A stretch of 64,000 nt of DNA from contig JACPCR010000072.1 of assembly GCA_016179685.1 (NCBI GenBank), forward strand, positions 1-64,000. The letters are read 5' to 3'. The position numbers and the translations under genes were made by a program. This document shows, piece by piece, positions 25,352 through 35,200 of this stretch (position 1 is its first letter; the number at the start of each line of letters is the position of its first letter). The notes under the pieces were generated by a model. The model saw only the letters and a list, made by a program, of their open reading frames with translations, did not search any database and was not told the origin of the DNA. The DNA comes from Planctomycetota bacterium (GTDB taxonomy: Bacteria > Planctomycetota > PUPC01 > JACPCR01).

Positions 25352-27553
25352 TCATTCCTCTGGCGAGGAGAAGTTCTCCGATCTTTCCAGCCAGTCCTTG
25401 ACCCTTTCCTGGCGTGGCTGAAGCTCGAGGGAGTGCCGCCACAGCCTCCTGGCCTCCTCCACGTGGCCTCGCATGGCCCAAAACCGGCCGAGCTGATTCA
25501 GGGCGGGGACCAGGTCTGGATTCACTTCCACGGCTTTTGCACAGGCCGCAAAGGCCTTCTCCATGTCGCCTTTCAGCTCCCAGGCCACAGCGAGGTTCGC
25601 ATGGGCGGGCGCATGCTCTGGCGCTCTATCGATCGCCTGGGTCAGAAAGGACAGCGCCTCCTCGAGCGCGCCCCGTCTCAACGCCTGGCTTCCCAGGTAG
25701 TAATAGACCCCGCTCGAAGCCTGGCCCGTCACCGCCGCCCTGCGGTAGGCCTCCAGCGCCTGAGCCTCCTTCCCGGCCTCCTCGTAGGCCGCGCCCAGCG
25801 TCTCAAGGAAGCGGCTGACGCGTCTCGATGATCTTTCCAGCAGCCAGCCGGCCACTGGCGAGGCCGAAACCTTCCCCGCGACGGGTCCCACTACCTGGCC
25901 GCTCAGCGTCTCCTCGATGGCCGGCAGCCGGTCGCCCAGTCGTTCGAGGAGTGCCGCATTCCTCCCGTCCCTTCGGATGAACAGCGCAGAGACCTCGTCG
26001 TAGGACGCCAGAGACCAGTCCGGGCTCGAGGCCAGCCTGTCGATCAGGGCGTCATGGGCCGGATCGGTATGGCGGATGAGGGCATGGGAGACCCCGTACT
26101 TGCCGATCATGTTCAGGAAAGCATCGGGCCTGCCTCGAGCGAGCGCGTTTTCTTCGGCCACGCGTCCATAGACCTCGTGCCGGCCGTCCACGAACACGCG
26201 CACGCGGGGATACAGCCTCCAGATCAGGTAACCCCCGAAATCGGCGTCGTTGTACAGATTACCCTCCAACTCCTCACGTTCGAGAAACCCCGCCGTGCCC
26301 TCGGGGAAAAGCCCATGCTGCACGCCCCAGCCCGTCTCGTAGTCACCCCGGTCCAATCGGTAATACCGGTCCGTCGCCACTTCGGCGATCCGCAGGACCA
26401 ACACGGCGGCCAGAAGACACTGGACGGCGTGCCCTGTCCATCCGGGTGAACGCCGGGACGCGGACTCCTGCCGCGCCTCGATCCATGACCCGAAATTTTC
26501 GGCTGCGATGGGAACGGCCACCAAGGCGAACAGCACGCTGTTTCGCATCGCCGTCAGGAACAGGTAGAGAAAAGCGCCGGTGATCAGGAGGTGGGACAAC
26601 GCTACCCGTCGTGCGTTCAATAAGAAGGACAGCGCGGTCAAGCCCACGAAGGCGGTCTGGCTGAAGGTGGAGCGGCCGTGCACGGCCAGGTCCGGGTGGA
26701 AGGCGGGCCACAATTCGTCCAGAAGCTGCGCCACCGGGTGTGCATCGCTGGCCACCCAGCGGAACTGTCCCCACGCGTAAGCTATCTCTTTGAACCCAAA
26801 CGGGTTAATGGTGGAAGCCGCCAGGCACAGGGCCGCCACGGCCAGATAACGCAGGCCCCGCCGCATTCTCCCCGTACTCTCGTGCCGTGACCACGGCGTC
26901 CAGGCGCACACGAGATCGGACACGGCATAGACCATCGCCATCACGATCCCGACCGCCGCCACCCCATGCAGGTTCGCCCAGACCAGATGGATGGCGGGGA
27001 GCAGCCAGAGACAGCGGCTGTCGCTTCTCCGGTGCGCCTCCAGGACCCACGCATAGAGTGCGGTGAACAGGGCCGTGAATGCGGTGGGCCGCTCCAGGAA
27101 GTGCACCTGGGAAATCAAGATTCCGAAATAGAGGAGCACAGCCAGCATGGCCCCGCGGTGCTCGCGCCGGACGGCGATGAACGACACGCCGAACGCGGCC
27201 AGGAAGAGCAGCGTCTTTCCCACGATGAGGCTGTCGAGTCCAAGAAGCCGAACCGCATGGTAGGCCAGCACCTGGAAGAGCCAGTGCACGTCGTACCAGG
27301 GCTGGCCCGCCGCGGTATGGCTGAAGACATCGGCCCGGGGCACTTCGCCGTGTTCAGCGATCCACCGGCCCGCCGCGAGATGCCACCAGATGTCCAGGGC
27401 CGCGATGCGTCTCAGCCCGAACACGGCCAGCAGGATGGCCAGGAGCAGGAAAGGCAGTCCTGCCAGCAGCGTCGCAACCCAAGGTTCCGGGCCGCCGCTC
27501 TCGGGTCGCCCCGCCGGCACTCCTCCCTCCGAGCTTCTTGAGGGTTCATGCAT
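25352..27553 (-). CDS. Polytopic membrane protein with C-terminal TPR domain
   Basis: 733 residues from the ATG at 27553; the open frame continues upstream only through a hairpin. Residues ~20-400 contain about ten membrane segments with DIWWHLAAGRWI near the start, reminiscent of GT-C-like or O-antigen-related membrane proteins. A loop domain follows (NLYNDADFGGYLIW, VRVFVDGRHEVYG). The last ~200 residues form TPR repeats (EAYEEAGKEAQALEAYRRA, ANLAVAWELKGDMEKAFAAC). It follows the ABC permease gene by 67 bp with a strong hairpin between. Role unknown; handling of a lipid-linked or surface glycan is only a guess. Confidence 0.7.
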   Translation of the reverse strand: MHEPSRSSEGGVPAGRPESGGPEPWVATLLAGLPFLLLAILLAVFGLRRIAALDIWWHLAAGRWIAEHGEVPRADVFSHTAAGQPWYDVHWLFQVLAYHAVRLLGLDSLIVGKTLLFLAAFGVSFIAVRREHRGAMLAVLLYFGILISQVHFLERPTAFTALFTALYAWVLEAHRRSDSRCLWLLPAIHLVWANLHGVAAVGIVMAMVYAVSDLVCAWTPWSRHESTGRMRRGLRYLAVAALCLAASTINPFGFKEIAYAWGQFRWVASDAHPVAQLLDELWPAFHPDLAVHGRSTFSQTAFVGLTALSFLLNARRVALSHLLITGAFLYLFLTAMRNSVLFALVAVPIAAENFGSWIEARQESASRRSPGWTGHAVQCLLAAVLVLRIAEVATDRYYRLDRGDYETGWGVQHGLFPEGTAGFLEREELEGNLYNDADFGGYLIWRLYPRVRVFVDGRHEVYGRVAEENALARGRPDAFLNMIGKYGVSHALIRHTDPAHDALIDRLASSPDWSLASYDEVSALFIRRDGRNAALLERLGDRLPAIEETLSGQVVGPVAGKVSASPVAGWLLERSSRRVSRFLETLGAAYEEAGKEAQALEAYRRAAVTGQASSGVYYYLGSQALRRGALEEALSFLTQAIDRAPEHAPAHANLAVAWELKGDMEKAFAACAKAVEVNPDLVPALNQLGRFWAMRGHVEEARRLWRHSLELQPRQERVKDWLERSENFSSPEE

Positions 27554-27555
27554 GG

Positions 27556-27605
27556 TTAGTTTCCCGGTTCTGGAGTGCTCTCGCACTTCGGAACCGGGAA
27601 ACTAA
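27556..27605. repeat. Perfect 15-bp inverted repeat between ABC permease and TPR membrane gene
   Basis: Arms TTAGTTTCCCGGTTC and GAACCGGGAAACTAA pair perfectly. The loop itself folds as GAGTGC-TCTC-GCACTT. It begins 16 bp after the permease stop and ends 2 bp before the next start codon. Lacking a T-run, it is more likely an RNA processing or attenuation element, or a mobile palindrome, than an intrinsic terminator. Confidence 0.75.
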
Positions 27606-27620
27606 GGATTCGTTGAAGTG

Positions 27621-29279
27621 TCAAGTTTCCGAGGTCGCCGGGGCGACCTCTGGCGGCGTCGGGGGCCGGCGTCTCCTCGCGAGGTAGGCGCAGAGGACCA
27701 GCATGACGAGGGAGAGGGAGAGATAAACCGCCATGGCCACGACCCACTGAGGCATCATCACGCCCCGGGGATCGAAGGGGCTGTCCAGCTTGACGTAGAG
27801 GCAGCCCCAGGTCCCTCGGAAATCGACGTCTCCTCGTAGGATGGGTAGCGGTTTCACCGACCCATCCTTGAAGACCGTCGAGGGCGGCATCAGGATGCTC
27901 ATCTCCGCAAAGCTCGGGCTCAAGCCGTAGAGATTGAAGCCCGCCTGGCCATCAGCCCGTCGCCGTTCCGCCGAAACGAGGATCACGCCTGGAAGAACGT
28001 TGGACAGCACGATCAGGAAGAGCATGACGGTGCGGATGTTCTTCGTCCGGAAGTCGGCGTAGCTCATCAGCAGGCAGAGGCTGGCGAAGAAGAGGAGGAA
28101 GACGAGCGCCAGGGGCAGGACCAGGAGCGCCTGGGCCGTTCCCACGGTGGAGGTTTCGGAAAATAGGGGCAGGTCCGCCCGCTTCTGGTGGATCAGAATC
28201 CAGAGGGCTGCGGCGGTCAGGGCCATGAGGCCGGTGCACCAGATGAGGGAGAAGGCGAATCCGGACAGGGCGCCTGGGTAGAGCAGCCTCATCAGGGGCC
28301 TCAGGACCGGCCGGTGCTGCCCCAGCTCGAACTGGAGGCGGCGCGAGCGTTGAGGCGGCTCGGCGCAGAACAGGAGGGGAAAGAGGAGGAGGATGCCTCC
28401 CAGGACGCCGAGCCAGATTCCGAGGAGCCAACCCAGGTCTTTCCCTGCGGGCATTTCCTCCCAGGCGGTCCACAGCCCCAGCGCGGTGACGAGGGCCGTG
28501 AAGGCGCAGAGGAAGAGACGGGTATTGGTGGACCGGTTCTCGGTGGGTGACTTGAGAGCGTTGGTGGCGCAGAGGAGGCAGAGGACGATGGCGGAGAGAT
28601 AAAGCACCGCGGTGAGGAAGAAGACGGGCAACGGCACCCCGGCGAGGACTCTGCGGAGGCTGCCCCGGTCCTCGAACAGTCCGATGATCATGCCCAGGAG
28701 GGGGAAGCCGGAAAAGACGAGAATGGCATAGGTCGAGCTGACGGCCCGCTTGGAAGAGGTGTAGACAGCGCTGAACATGAGCGAGAGGGAGATGACGAAA
28801 AGCGCGGCCAGCGTGAGGGCGAGATAGCAGCATCCGATCTGGCCCGGAGAGACTCCCCCGAAAAGGAAGCTGAGGCAGACCAGCGGCAGCGATCCGGCGT
28901 AGAAGACGAAGACATAAGCGAAGGAGGCCAGCAGCTTGCCCCAGACGATGTCCCATGGCCGGAACGAGGTGGTGATCAGCAGGTCGAAGGTCTCTCCCTC
29001 TCGTTCACCCGTCAGGGCCGCGCAGGCGAACGCGGGAACGAGAAACCAGGTCACCACCCCGAGTCCGAGGATGAACGTCAGGAAGATGTCGCGGCCGACG
29101 TCGGAGGGTACGACGTTCTTGCTCGAGCCAAGTTGCACGAACAGCATGATGAAGATGACGGCCCCAAGCACCGAAAGGTAGGTCATGAAGGTGAACGCGA
29201 ACCGGCGGGTGCGGAAGGCCGCCCGGACGTCCTTGAGCAGGATCGGATTGAGGTGCGCAAAGGGATCGGTTCGAGCCAT
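27621..29279 (-). CDS. ABC-2-type transporter permease
   Basis: 552 residues, cytoplasmic N-terminus (HLNPILLKDVRAAFRTRRF) and about 12 membrane segments. ALTGEREGETFDLLITTSF and WGKLLASFAYVFVF after the second membrane segment are typical of ABC-2 permeases (GldF/NatB-like exporters). It is larger than one six-TM unit, so two halves are probably fused. It forms an export complex with the ATPase encoded 50 bp upstream. The substrate is unknown. The gene lies between the ATPase and the TPR membrane protein in the same operon. Confidence 0.85.
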   Translation of the reverse strand: MARTDPFAHLNPILLKDVRAAFRTRRFAFTFMTYLSVLGAVIFIMLFVQLGSSKNVVPSDVGRDIFLTFILGLGVVTWFLVPAFACAALTGEREGETFDLLITTSFRPWDIVWGKLLASFAYVFVFYAGSLPLVCLSFLFGGVSPGQIGCCYLALTLAALFVISLSLMFSAVYTSSKRAVSSTYAILVFSGFPLLGMIIGLFEDRGSLRRVLAGVPLPVFFLTAVLYLSAIVLCLLCATNALKSPTENRSTNTRLFLCAFTALVTALGLWTAWEEMPAGKDLGWLLGIWLGVLGGILLLFPLLFCAEPPQRSRRLQFELGQHRPVLRPLMRLLYPGALSGFAFSLIWCTGLMALTAAALWILIHQKRADLPLFSETSTVGTAQALLVLPLALVFLLFFASLCLLMSYADFRTKNIRTVMLFLIVLSNVLPGVILVSAERRRADGQAGFNLYGLSPSFAEMSILMPPSTVFKDGSVKPLPILRGDVDFRGTWGCLYVKLDSPFDPRGVMMPQWVVAMAVYLSLSLVMLVLCAYLARRRRPPTPPEVAPATSET

Positions 29280-29329
29280 GGTTTTCCCATGCGTTCACGG
29301 GCGGCCGCGGAAATAGGAGGGTTGGCGCG

Positions 29330-30256
29330 TCAGGCCACGGCGCCTTTCGTGATCTGCATGAAAAGAGTTTCGAGGTTATGGTGCTCCTGCTCGAGGCCCG
29401 CGATGGGAACGTCCAGGCCGGCCAGGTACTTGACGATCTCGGGGACGACCTCCTCGCCGCCCTGGAGGGTGGCGCGGACGGTCTCGCCGTCGGCGGCGGC
29501 TTCGAGCACCTCGGGCCGTTTCTTGAGCCATTCCACCGCCTCCGCCGCGCCGCGCAAGACGCGGATGCGCACCCGCCGGCTCGGCGAAAGCGCCCGGGCG
29601 ATGGACTCGACGCTGCCGCACGCCAGGATTTGGCCCTGCTCGATGATCCCCACCTCCTGGCAGATGCCCGACAGCTCCGTCAGGATGTGCGAGGAGATGA
29701 AGACCGTCTTCCCCATCCGGCTCAGTTCCACCAGCAGCGCCCGGAACTCGATCCGCGCCCGCGGGTCCAGGCCAGCCGCAGGCTCGTCCAGGATCAGCAC
29801 CTTGGGGTCATGGATCAGGGTCTTCGCCAGGCAGAGCCGTTGGCGCATCCCCTTCGAAAGTTCGGAGACCAGCTTCTCCTTCAGCGGCGTCAGGTCCGTC
29901 AGTTCCATCACCTCCTCGGCAATCGCCCGCCGGCGCCCCCGCGGGAGCTTGTACGCCGCAGCGAAAAACTCCAGGTACTCCCACACCTGGATGCCCTCGT
30001 ACACCCCGAAACGGTCCGGCATGTAGCCGATGATCTGACGCACCCGCTCGGGATAGTTCACCACGCAGTGGCCGTCCACCAGAGCCGTGCCCGCGGTCGG
30101 CTCGAGCAGCGTGCTCAACATGCGGATGGTCGTCGTCTTCCCGGCGCCGTTCGGGCCGATGAAGCCGAATACGGTCCCCGGGGCCACCTGGAACGAGACG
30201 TCCTTCACCGCCTCGAACCCGCCATAACTCTTGTGGAGGCCCTTGACCTCAATCAT
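29330..30256 (-). CDS. ABC transporter ATP-binding protein
   Basis: 308 residues. Walker A is GPNGAGKTT (34-42), the signature is LSKGMRQ (133-139), Walker B is VLILDEP (153-159), and an H-loop His lies in ISSHILTEL. A ~90-residue C-terminal extension after the nucleotide-binding domain is common in the GldA/NatA-type exporters that pair with ABC-2 permeases. Its start overlaps the end of the upstream membrane-protein gene by 8 bp. Its partner permease is the next gene. Confidence 0.93.
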   Translation of the reverse strand: MIEVKGLHKSYGGFEAVKDVSFQVAPGTVFGFIGPNGAGKTTTIRMLSTLLEPTAGTALVDGHCVVNYPERVRQIIGYMPDRFGVYEGIQVWEYLEFFAAAYKLPRGRRRAIAEEVMELTDLTPLKEKLVSELSKGMRQRLCLAKTLIHDPKVLILDEPAAGLDPRARIEFRALLVELSRMGKTVFISSHILTELSGICQEVGIIEQGQILACGSVESIARALSPSRRVRIRVLRGAAEAVEWLKKRPEVLEAAADGETVRATLQGGEEVVPEIVKYLAGLDVPIAGLEQEHHNLETLFMQITKGAVA

Positions 30257-32162
30257 GATCGCCTCCGCCAGCCGGACTTCCGGAGATCAGGAACGCCGCC
30301 TTCTCCTGGGCCATCGTCCAGCGATTCATTCGGACCGTGACCGGATCGTCTTCGAGCCGGGCGACAAGGAGCACCCGGCTCGCCGGGCACTGCTGGCCCA
30401 GAAGCTGCCCGGCCGGCGTGGTCTTGGACGACCCCAGGGCCTCTTGCAGGCGCTCGAGGGGGCTGCCAGGCTGGCCTTCATCGAGCCGGCGCATCGAGAC
30501 GCGGCCACGCGGCAGGACTTCTCCATCCGCCGCCCACAGCGTCTGGTCCCTCAGCACCGCGGCGCGGGAAAACGCCCAGGGGCCATCATTGGCCACCTCG
30601 AGACCGCTCCCTCCACCCTCCACCCGCACCCGGCAGGGGCCGTCCAGCACGCTCTCCACTCGCACGAAACCGGTCTCCCAGATTTCCAGCCGGAAATCCT
30701 CGAGCCGGAAATTCGCTCCCTGCCGGATGACGACGGGCTTCGCCTCCAAGGATTTCTCGTCGGGATGGAAGGGGTAAGCCGTGCTGCGTTCGTCCAGCTC
30801 GATCGCGAAGGTCTTGGCCGAGGAGGGCCGGAGGGCGATGTATTTCACCGCGTGCAGTCGTTCCGTGCCCTGGAGCGGGCGGACCAGGGTGATTTCCCTC
30901 GAGAGCGTGGCCATGCCGTGGGTGACGTATCCGCCGGCGAATATGACAGCGACGAAGGCCAGGGATATCGCGGGCACCGTATAGAGAAAATAGGGATGCA
31001 GGCGATAGTGGCTCAAAACAAAATAGTTCACCGGCCCCACCAGCGTCACGTAGGCCAGGATCAGCCCGAAAATGAGCAGAAGGGAAGGCAGCGTCGAGAT
31101 GCTCAGGAACTGGGCACGCTGCGGGTCCCTGCGCTCCTCCTGGAAGTCGCCTCCCCTCCGGAGCGACCGGGGACGCGAGTCCGGCGTCTCCTGAAGGATG
31201 CTCCGGAAAAGGTTGAGCCAGGCGGCGGTGATACCCTCGCTCCGCCGGTAGGCCGCATCGGCGGTATCGAAGCCCAGAAACCAGACGCGGCCGTCGCCCA
31301 GCGTCCGCACCGACACCGATGGGCTTCCGTAACGGGGTGCGAAGAAAGGAGCGTCGATGAAGTAGCTCGTCGCGGACAGCTTCCCTTCGGAGTCACGCCA
31401 TCCCCACGGGGGACCCCTCGCCGGCTCGATCGCCCGGCTGCCCAGAAGTTCCTGGATGTAAGGGTTCAGATACCAGTGCCAATCTTCGCCCATGGACACT
31501 CCGACCGATCCGCCGAGGTGCACCCAGTCCAGAAGGGCCTGGCGCTGTGCGGGACGCCACTCATCCACGGCCGCATCGTGCAGCAAGACGAAATCGAAGA
31601 CCTGGTAGCCAATCCACCGGTCCGGCAGCCAGTCCGGTGGAAGCTGGGCCGGACAGTCCGCCAGGATGATGGGCGTCGGGCCCTGATTGCCGTACATCCC
31701 GTAGGCCTCGAAGGTGATCTGAGTCAGGGCCGCGAACCGGCCAGGCTTCCGGCTCACCACGAGCATCACCTTGCCCTCCGCCGCTTGGTTCACCGTGATG
31801 CGCTTCGGCTTGTCCAGCCTTCGGCCGTTCTCTCGCAGCCAGACGCTGCCCATGAGTCCCCATGGCCGTGGGATGACGTAAAGCGTCACCTGTTTCGTAT
31901 CGCCCGGCGCAATCGAGAGCGGCTGGTAGGCCTGAAAATCGGGCGCATCCGGGTTCCGGCCGAAGCCCGTCCAGACCTCGAGCTCCCGCGCCTCAGTCCC
32001 CCGATTCGTCACCGTGACGTGCACCGGCGTCCAGCAGTTTGCCAGGACCTGCCGGAACGTCAGATCGGCTTCGAATTCAATCTCCCTGGAGGTCTGGGCC
32101 TGGGTCGCCCGATCGAGCGAGAGTCCCACCCAGAGGCAGACAAGAAACCTCGACATAACCAT
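30249..32162 (-). CDS. Exported, membrane-anchored protein of the ABC exporter operon
   Basis: 637 residues with a signal peptide (ending near ATQAQ) and two adjacent membrane segments around 355-415. It has a periplasmic N-terminal half and a ~220-residue C-terminal domain. The first domain (FEADLTFRQVLANCWTPVHV) reads like a beta-sandwich. The middle (DFVLLHDAAVDEWRPAQRQA, VHLGGSVGVSMG) resembles the glutamine-amidotransferase-like folds in GldG/DUF4350-type partners of ABC-2 exporters. It overlaps the ATPase gene by 8 bp, so it is likely an accessory subunit. The fold assignment is inference. Confidence 0.7.
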   Translation of the reverse strand: MVMSRFLVCLWVGLSLDRATQAQTSREIEFEADLTFRQVLANCWTPVHVTVTNRGTEARELEVWTGFGRNPDAPDFQAYQPLSIAPGDTKQVTLYVIPRPWGLMGSVWLRENGRRLDKPKRITVNQAAEGKVMLVVSRKPGRFAALTQITFEAYGMYGNQGPTPIILADCPAQLPPDWLPDRWIGYQVFDFVLLHDAAVDEWRPAQRQALLDWVHLGGSVGVSMGEDWHWYLNPYIQELLGSRAIEPARGPPWGWRDSEGKLSATSYFIDAPFFAPRYGSPSVSVRTLGDGRVWFLGFDTADAAYRRSEGITAAWLNLFRSILQETPDSRPRSLRRGGDFQEERRDPQRAQFLSISTLPSLLLIFGLILAYVTLVGPVNYFVLSHYRLHPYFLYTVPAISLAFVAVIFAGGYVTHGMATLSREITLVRPLQGTERLHAVKYIALRPSSAKTFAIELDERSTAYPFHPDEKSLEAKPVVIRQGANFRLEDFRLEIWETGFVRVESVLDGPCRVRVEGGGSGLEVANDGPWAFSRAAVLRDQTLWAADGEVLPRGRVSMRRLDEGQPGSPLERLQEALGSSKTTPAGQLLGQQCPASRVLLVARLEDDPVTVRMNRWTMAQEKAAFLISGSPAGGGDHD

Positions 32163-32205
32163 TTGAATACCAAATAGTTATATAGCTGGGGGTGTCAAAC
32201 TTGAG

Positions 32206-32295
32206 AAACTGCGGCCTTGCGAAGCAATGCCTCCTTGCGAAGCGCTTGCCGTGGTCGCTCGAACCACACGGGTCGGTTTGAGACAGCGCTTCGCT
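32206..32295. repeat. 3'-end repeat element, copy at the LVIVD gene
   Basis: It runs from AAACTGCGGCCTTGCGAAGC through ACCACACGGGTCGGTTTGAG to AGCGCTTCGCT. Read from the gene it begins AGCGAAGCGCTGTCTCAAAC, and its first bases supply the TAG stop codon of the LVIVD gene. It matches 35838-35941 over ~90-100 bp. Its terminal part recurs at 39487, 39638, 54528 and 54597. Confidence 0.8.
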
Positions 32296-35200
32296 AACGC
32301 GGCTTCAAAGTCACCTTGCCCGGCGGGGCCTCCGGCGGAGCGGGCAATTCGAGGACGTCGAGCCCGTCCAAGCGCGCACGGTAAAGCCTTCCACCCCGGA
32401 TCACGGACCGGTATCCAGCGAGGCACACCGGATCGCCGGGCGGGGGATAGATGGCCTTGAGTCGCGGCGTTTCCGGCCGGGCCGCATCGTAGAGCTTGAT
32501 GCCGGCGTAAAGGTCCGTCACGGCAAGATAGCTGCCGTGGACGGAAACGTCCACCGCCGAACCGATGTTGCCCTTCAACTTCTTGAGAAGGCGCGGCCGG
32601 GCCGGGTCCCGCACGTCCACGATGGCCACGCCTTCGGTCCCGCCCGCCAGGAACAGCGTCCGTCCGCGGCGCGCCACCGACCCGTGCACGCTGGAATCGA
32701 GGTACACTGCGAGCTGGCTCACCACCACGTCGTCTCCGGTCCGCGAGGTGTCCAGGACCGTCAGCCCATTCGCCACGTTCGGCTGTGCCAGGAAGAAGAG
32801 GTTTCGGTCGCGCAGGAGCGCCCCGCCCGGCAGCTTCCCGTAGGCCGCGGGACGAAGCGGGTCCTTGAGGCTGAAGACCTCCCCAGCGGACGAGAAGAGA
32901 AGTCCCTGGCATTCCGTCCACTGACCCGCGGCCGTGGCGGAGACCGAGGCCACCCGTTCCGGCCTGGCCGGGTCGCGGAAATCGATCACCTGCAGGCCGT
33001 ACGGGAGCGACCAGTCGCGGCATCCGAGATAGACGCGGCCATCGCGGACCGCCAGGGACGGGGCGTCAAAGCCCGTATGGTAGCGTCCTCGCACCGCAGG
33101 CTTCGAAGGGTCCGAAACATCTACAGCGAGGACGCCCTGCCCGTTCCCCGAGGCCAGGTACGCCGTCGATCCCTCGATCGCCAGGTCCCGGATTTCCCCT
33201 TGCGTGGCCGCCCCGCCAAGCAGCACGGGCTGCCTCCGATCGCTGACGTCCACCGTCCACAGGCCGAAGGCGGCGTCCGAAAGGTAGGCGCAGCCGCCCC
33301 TCGCCACGACGTCCACGGTGTTCGTAAATGTCTCTCGCTCCACGTGCCGGGCCACCAGCACCGGCTCGATCGGGTCTGCCACGTCCAGGATGTGAAGACC
33401 GCCACCGAGGTCGATGGAGGCGGTTTCTCCATCGGCATCCGACTTTTGCACCGCAAAACCGTGGTTCACCGCCAGGTAGGCGGTCTGGCCATCCACCCAG
33501 ACGGAGGTGGCATGGACCTCGATGCCGGGCACGCTGATCCTGGGCGCGGGCTGGTAGCGGCCCATCAGCTCGGGCCGGAACGGATCACTGACGTCGAGCA
33601 CGAGGAGGCCTTCCTTCTGGTCGACGACGTAGAGATAGGACTCGGAAAGGAAGAGCCGCAGCGGCTGCTTGGCGGTCTCGTAGTCCTGCAGGGAGACGCC
33701 TCTCTTGACGCCATTGCCCTCTTCCTCCTCTTCTTCGAGGCCCAGATCGGGGGCGTCGGGCCGCCGGGTCTTCGGGGCCGCGCCTCCGCTGCGGAGGAGA
33801 GCAGGTTTTCGCGGGTCCGAGACGTCGAAAATCTGCAGGCCCAGCTCCGAGGCCATCCACACGTAACGGCCCCGGGCCAGCACGTCGGCCGGGTAACGCA
33901 ACTGCGGCGCGTCCGCCCGGCCCAGCAGCTTCGGATGGGCGGCGTCGGACACGTCGAGCACGAGGAGGCCGCGCTTGGACACGGCGAGGTAGGCCCGGCC
34001 GCCCTCGATCGCGACGCGGCGGGCCTCGCCGCGCTCCATGCCCAGGTCCTCCTCGTAACGGCTCACGACCCGCGGAGACTCCGGCCGGCTCACGTCCACC
34101 ACCTGGAGCGTCACTCCGTCGGGAACGTAAGCCAGCCCGCCGGCAACCTCGAGGTCCTCCGGCCACCAGTTCAAAGCAAGGGTCGAGGCCACCCGCGGCG
34201 TCCTCGGCTCGGATACGTCCAGAATGACCAGGTGCGAGCTCGGCCCGCCGTCCCCGTGCGCCAGATAAGCCCATCCGCCCTGCACCACCACGTGCCGCGG
34301 GGTCCCCCGGGGCAGGTCGAGAGAACCGATCCGCCGGATGGGCCGGCCCAGTCCGTCGGAAAAGCGGATGCGCCTCGTTCGGGCATCGCAAAGCACCGTG
34401 CCCGCTTCCGCCCGAATCTGTGGCCAGCCCGCGGCATCCGAAAGGTCCGCCGCCTCCAGCTTCAACGGGCGCTCGAGGCCCGCCTCATCCGCATACTCGG
34501 GCCCGGTCACGTCGAGCCCGCCCGACAGAACACGAGGCGGCCACGACCCGCCCGCGGCCGATTCCGGGAATTGAAAGCCCACCGGAGGGGTGGCGACCGG
34601 GCTGCCGGGCGACTTCGGGTCGAGCCCACCGATGTTGTCGATGAGAAGAATGGACCTCTGGCCTCGCTTGGCCGTCACCGGAGCGGCGAACTGGGCCCCG
34701 AGCCAGGAGAACCGGCCGGAGTGCGGCAGCGTCGCCTCGATGGCGGCCTCTTTCAGGTAATCCTGCTGAACCGTCAATTTCAGGCGATCGCCTTCCCGGG
34801 CCAGACGTATTCGCTTGTCGGCGACCCAGCCGATATCGGCGACCCGGCCCAGCTCCTTGAGAGCGGTTTCCGGGGTCCGGGCCATCCATCTCAGGATCGG
34901 CCTCCGATACTCCAGCATCCCATACTCGAGGATGAGGGCATGCGGAGCGCCCAGGAGGTTCTCGGGCTGGTCCGAGAGTCCGAAGACCGCCGGGGCCGAG
35001 CCGACGAGGGCCGCGGTCATTTCGAACTCGAGGATGAAATCGCCCTCGAACGGCGTGAAAGCGTCGGTGCCTGCGAAACGGTTTCCCTGGCCCGCATTAT
35101 CCACCCGGAGATGGCCCGCGCGGGTATCCAGATACAGGCCGCGCGGCGACGCCTCGAGACGTTCGAGCCGGCCAGCCTCCTGGATGCTCGCCGAAAGGGC

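Noticed and set aside
27556-27605. Intrinsic (Rho-independent) terminator
   Set aside because: The stem is strong but no T-run follows on either strand; the same is true for the hairpins at 62290 and 54643, so none is called a terminator.
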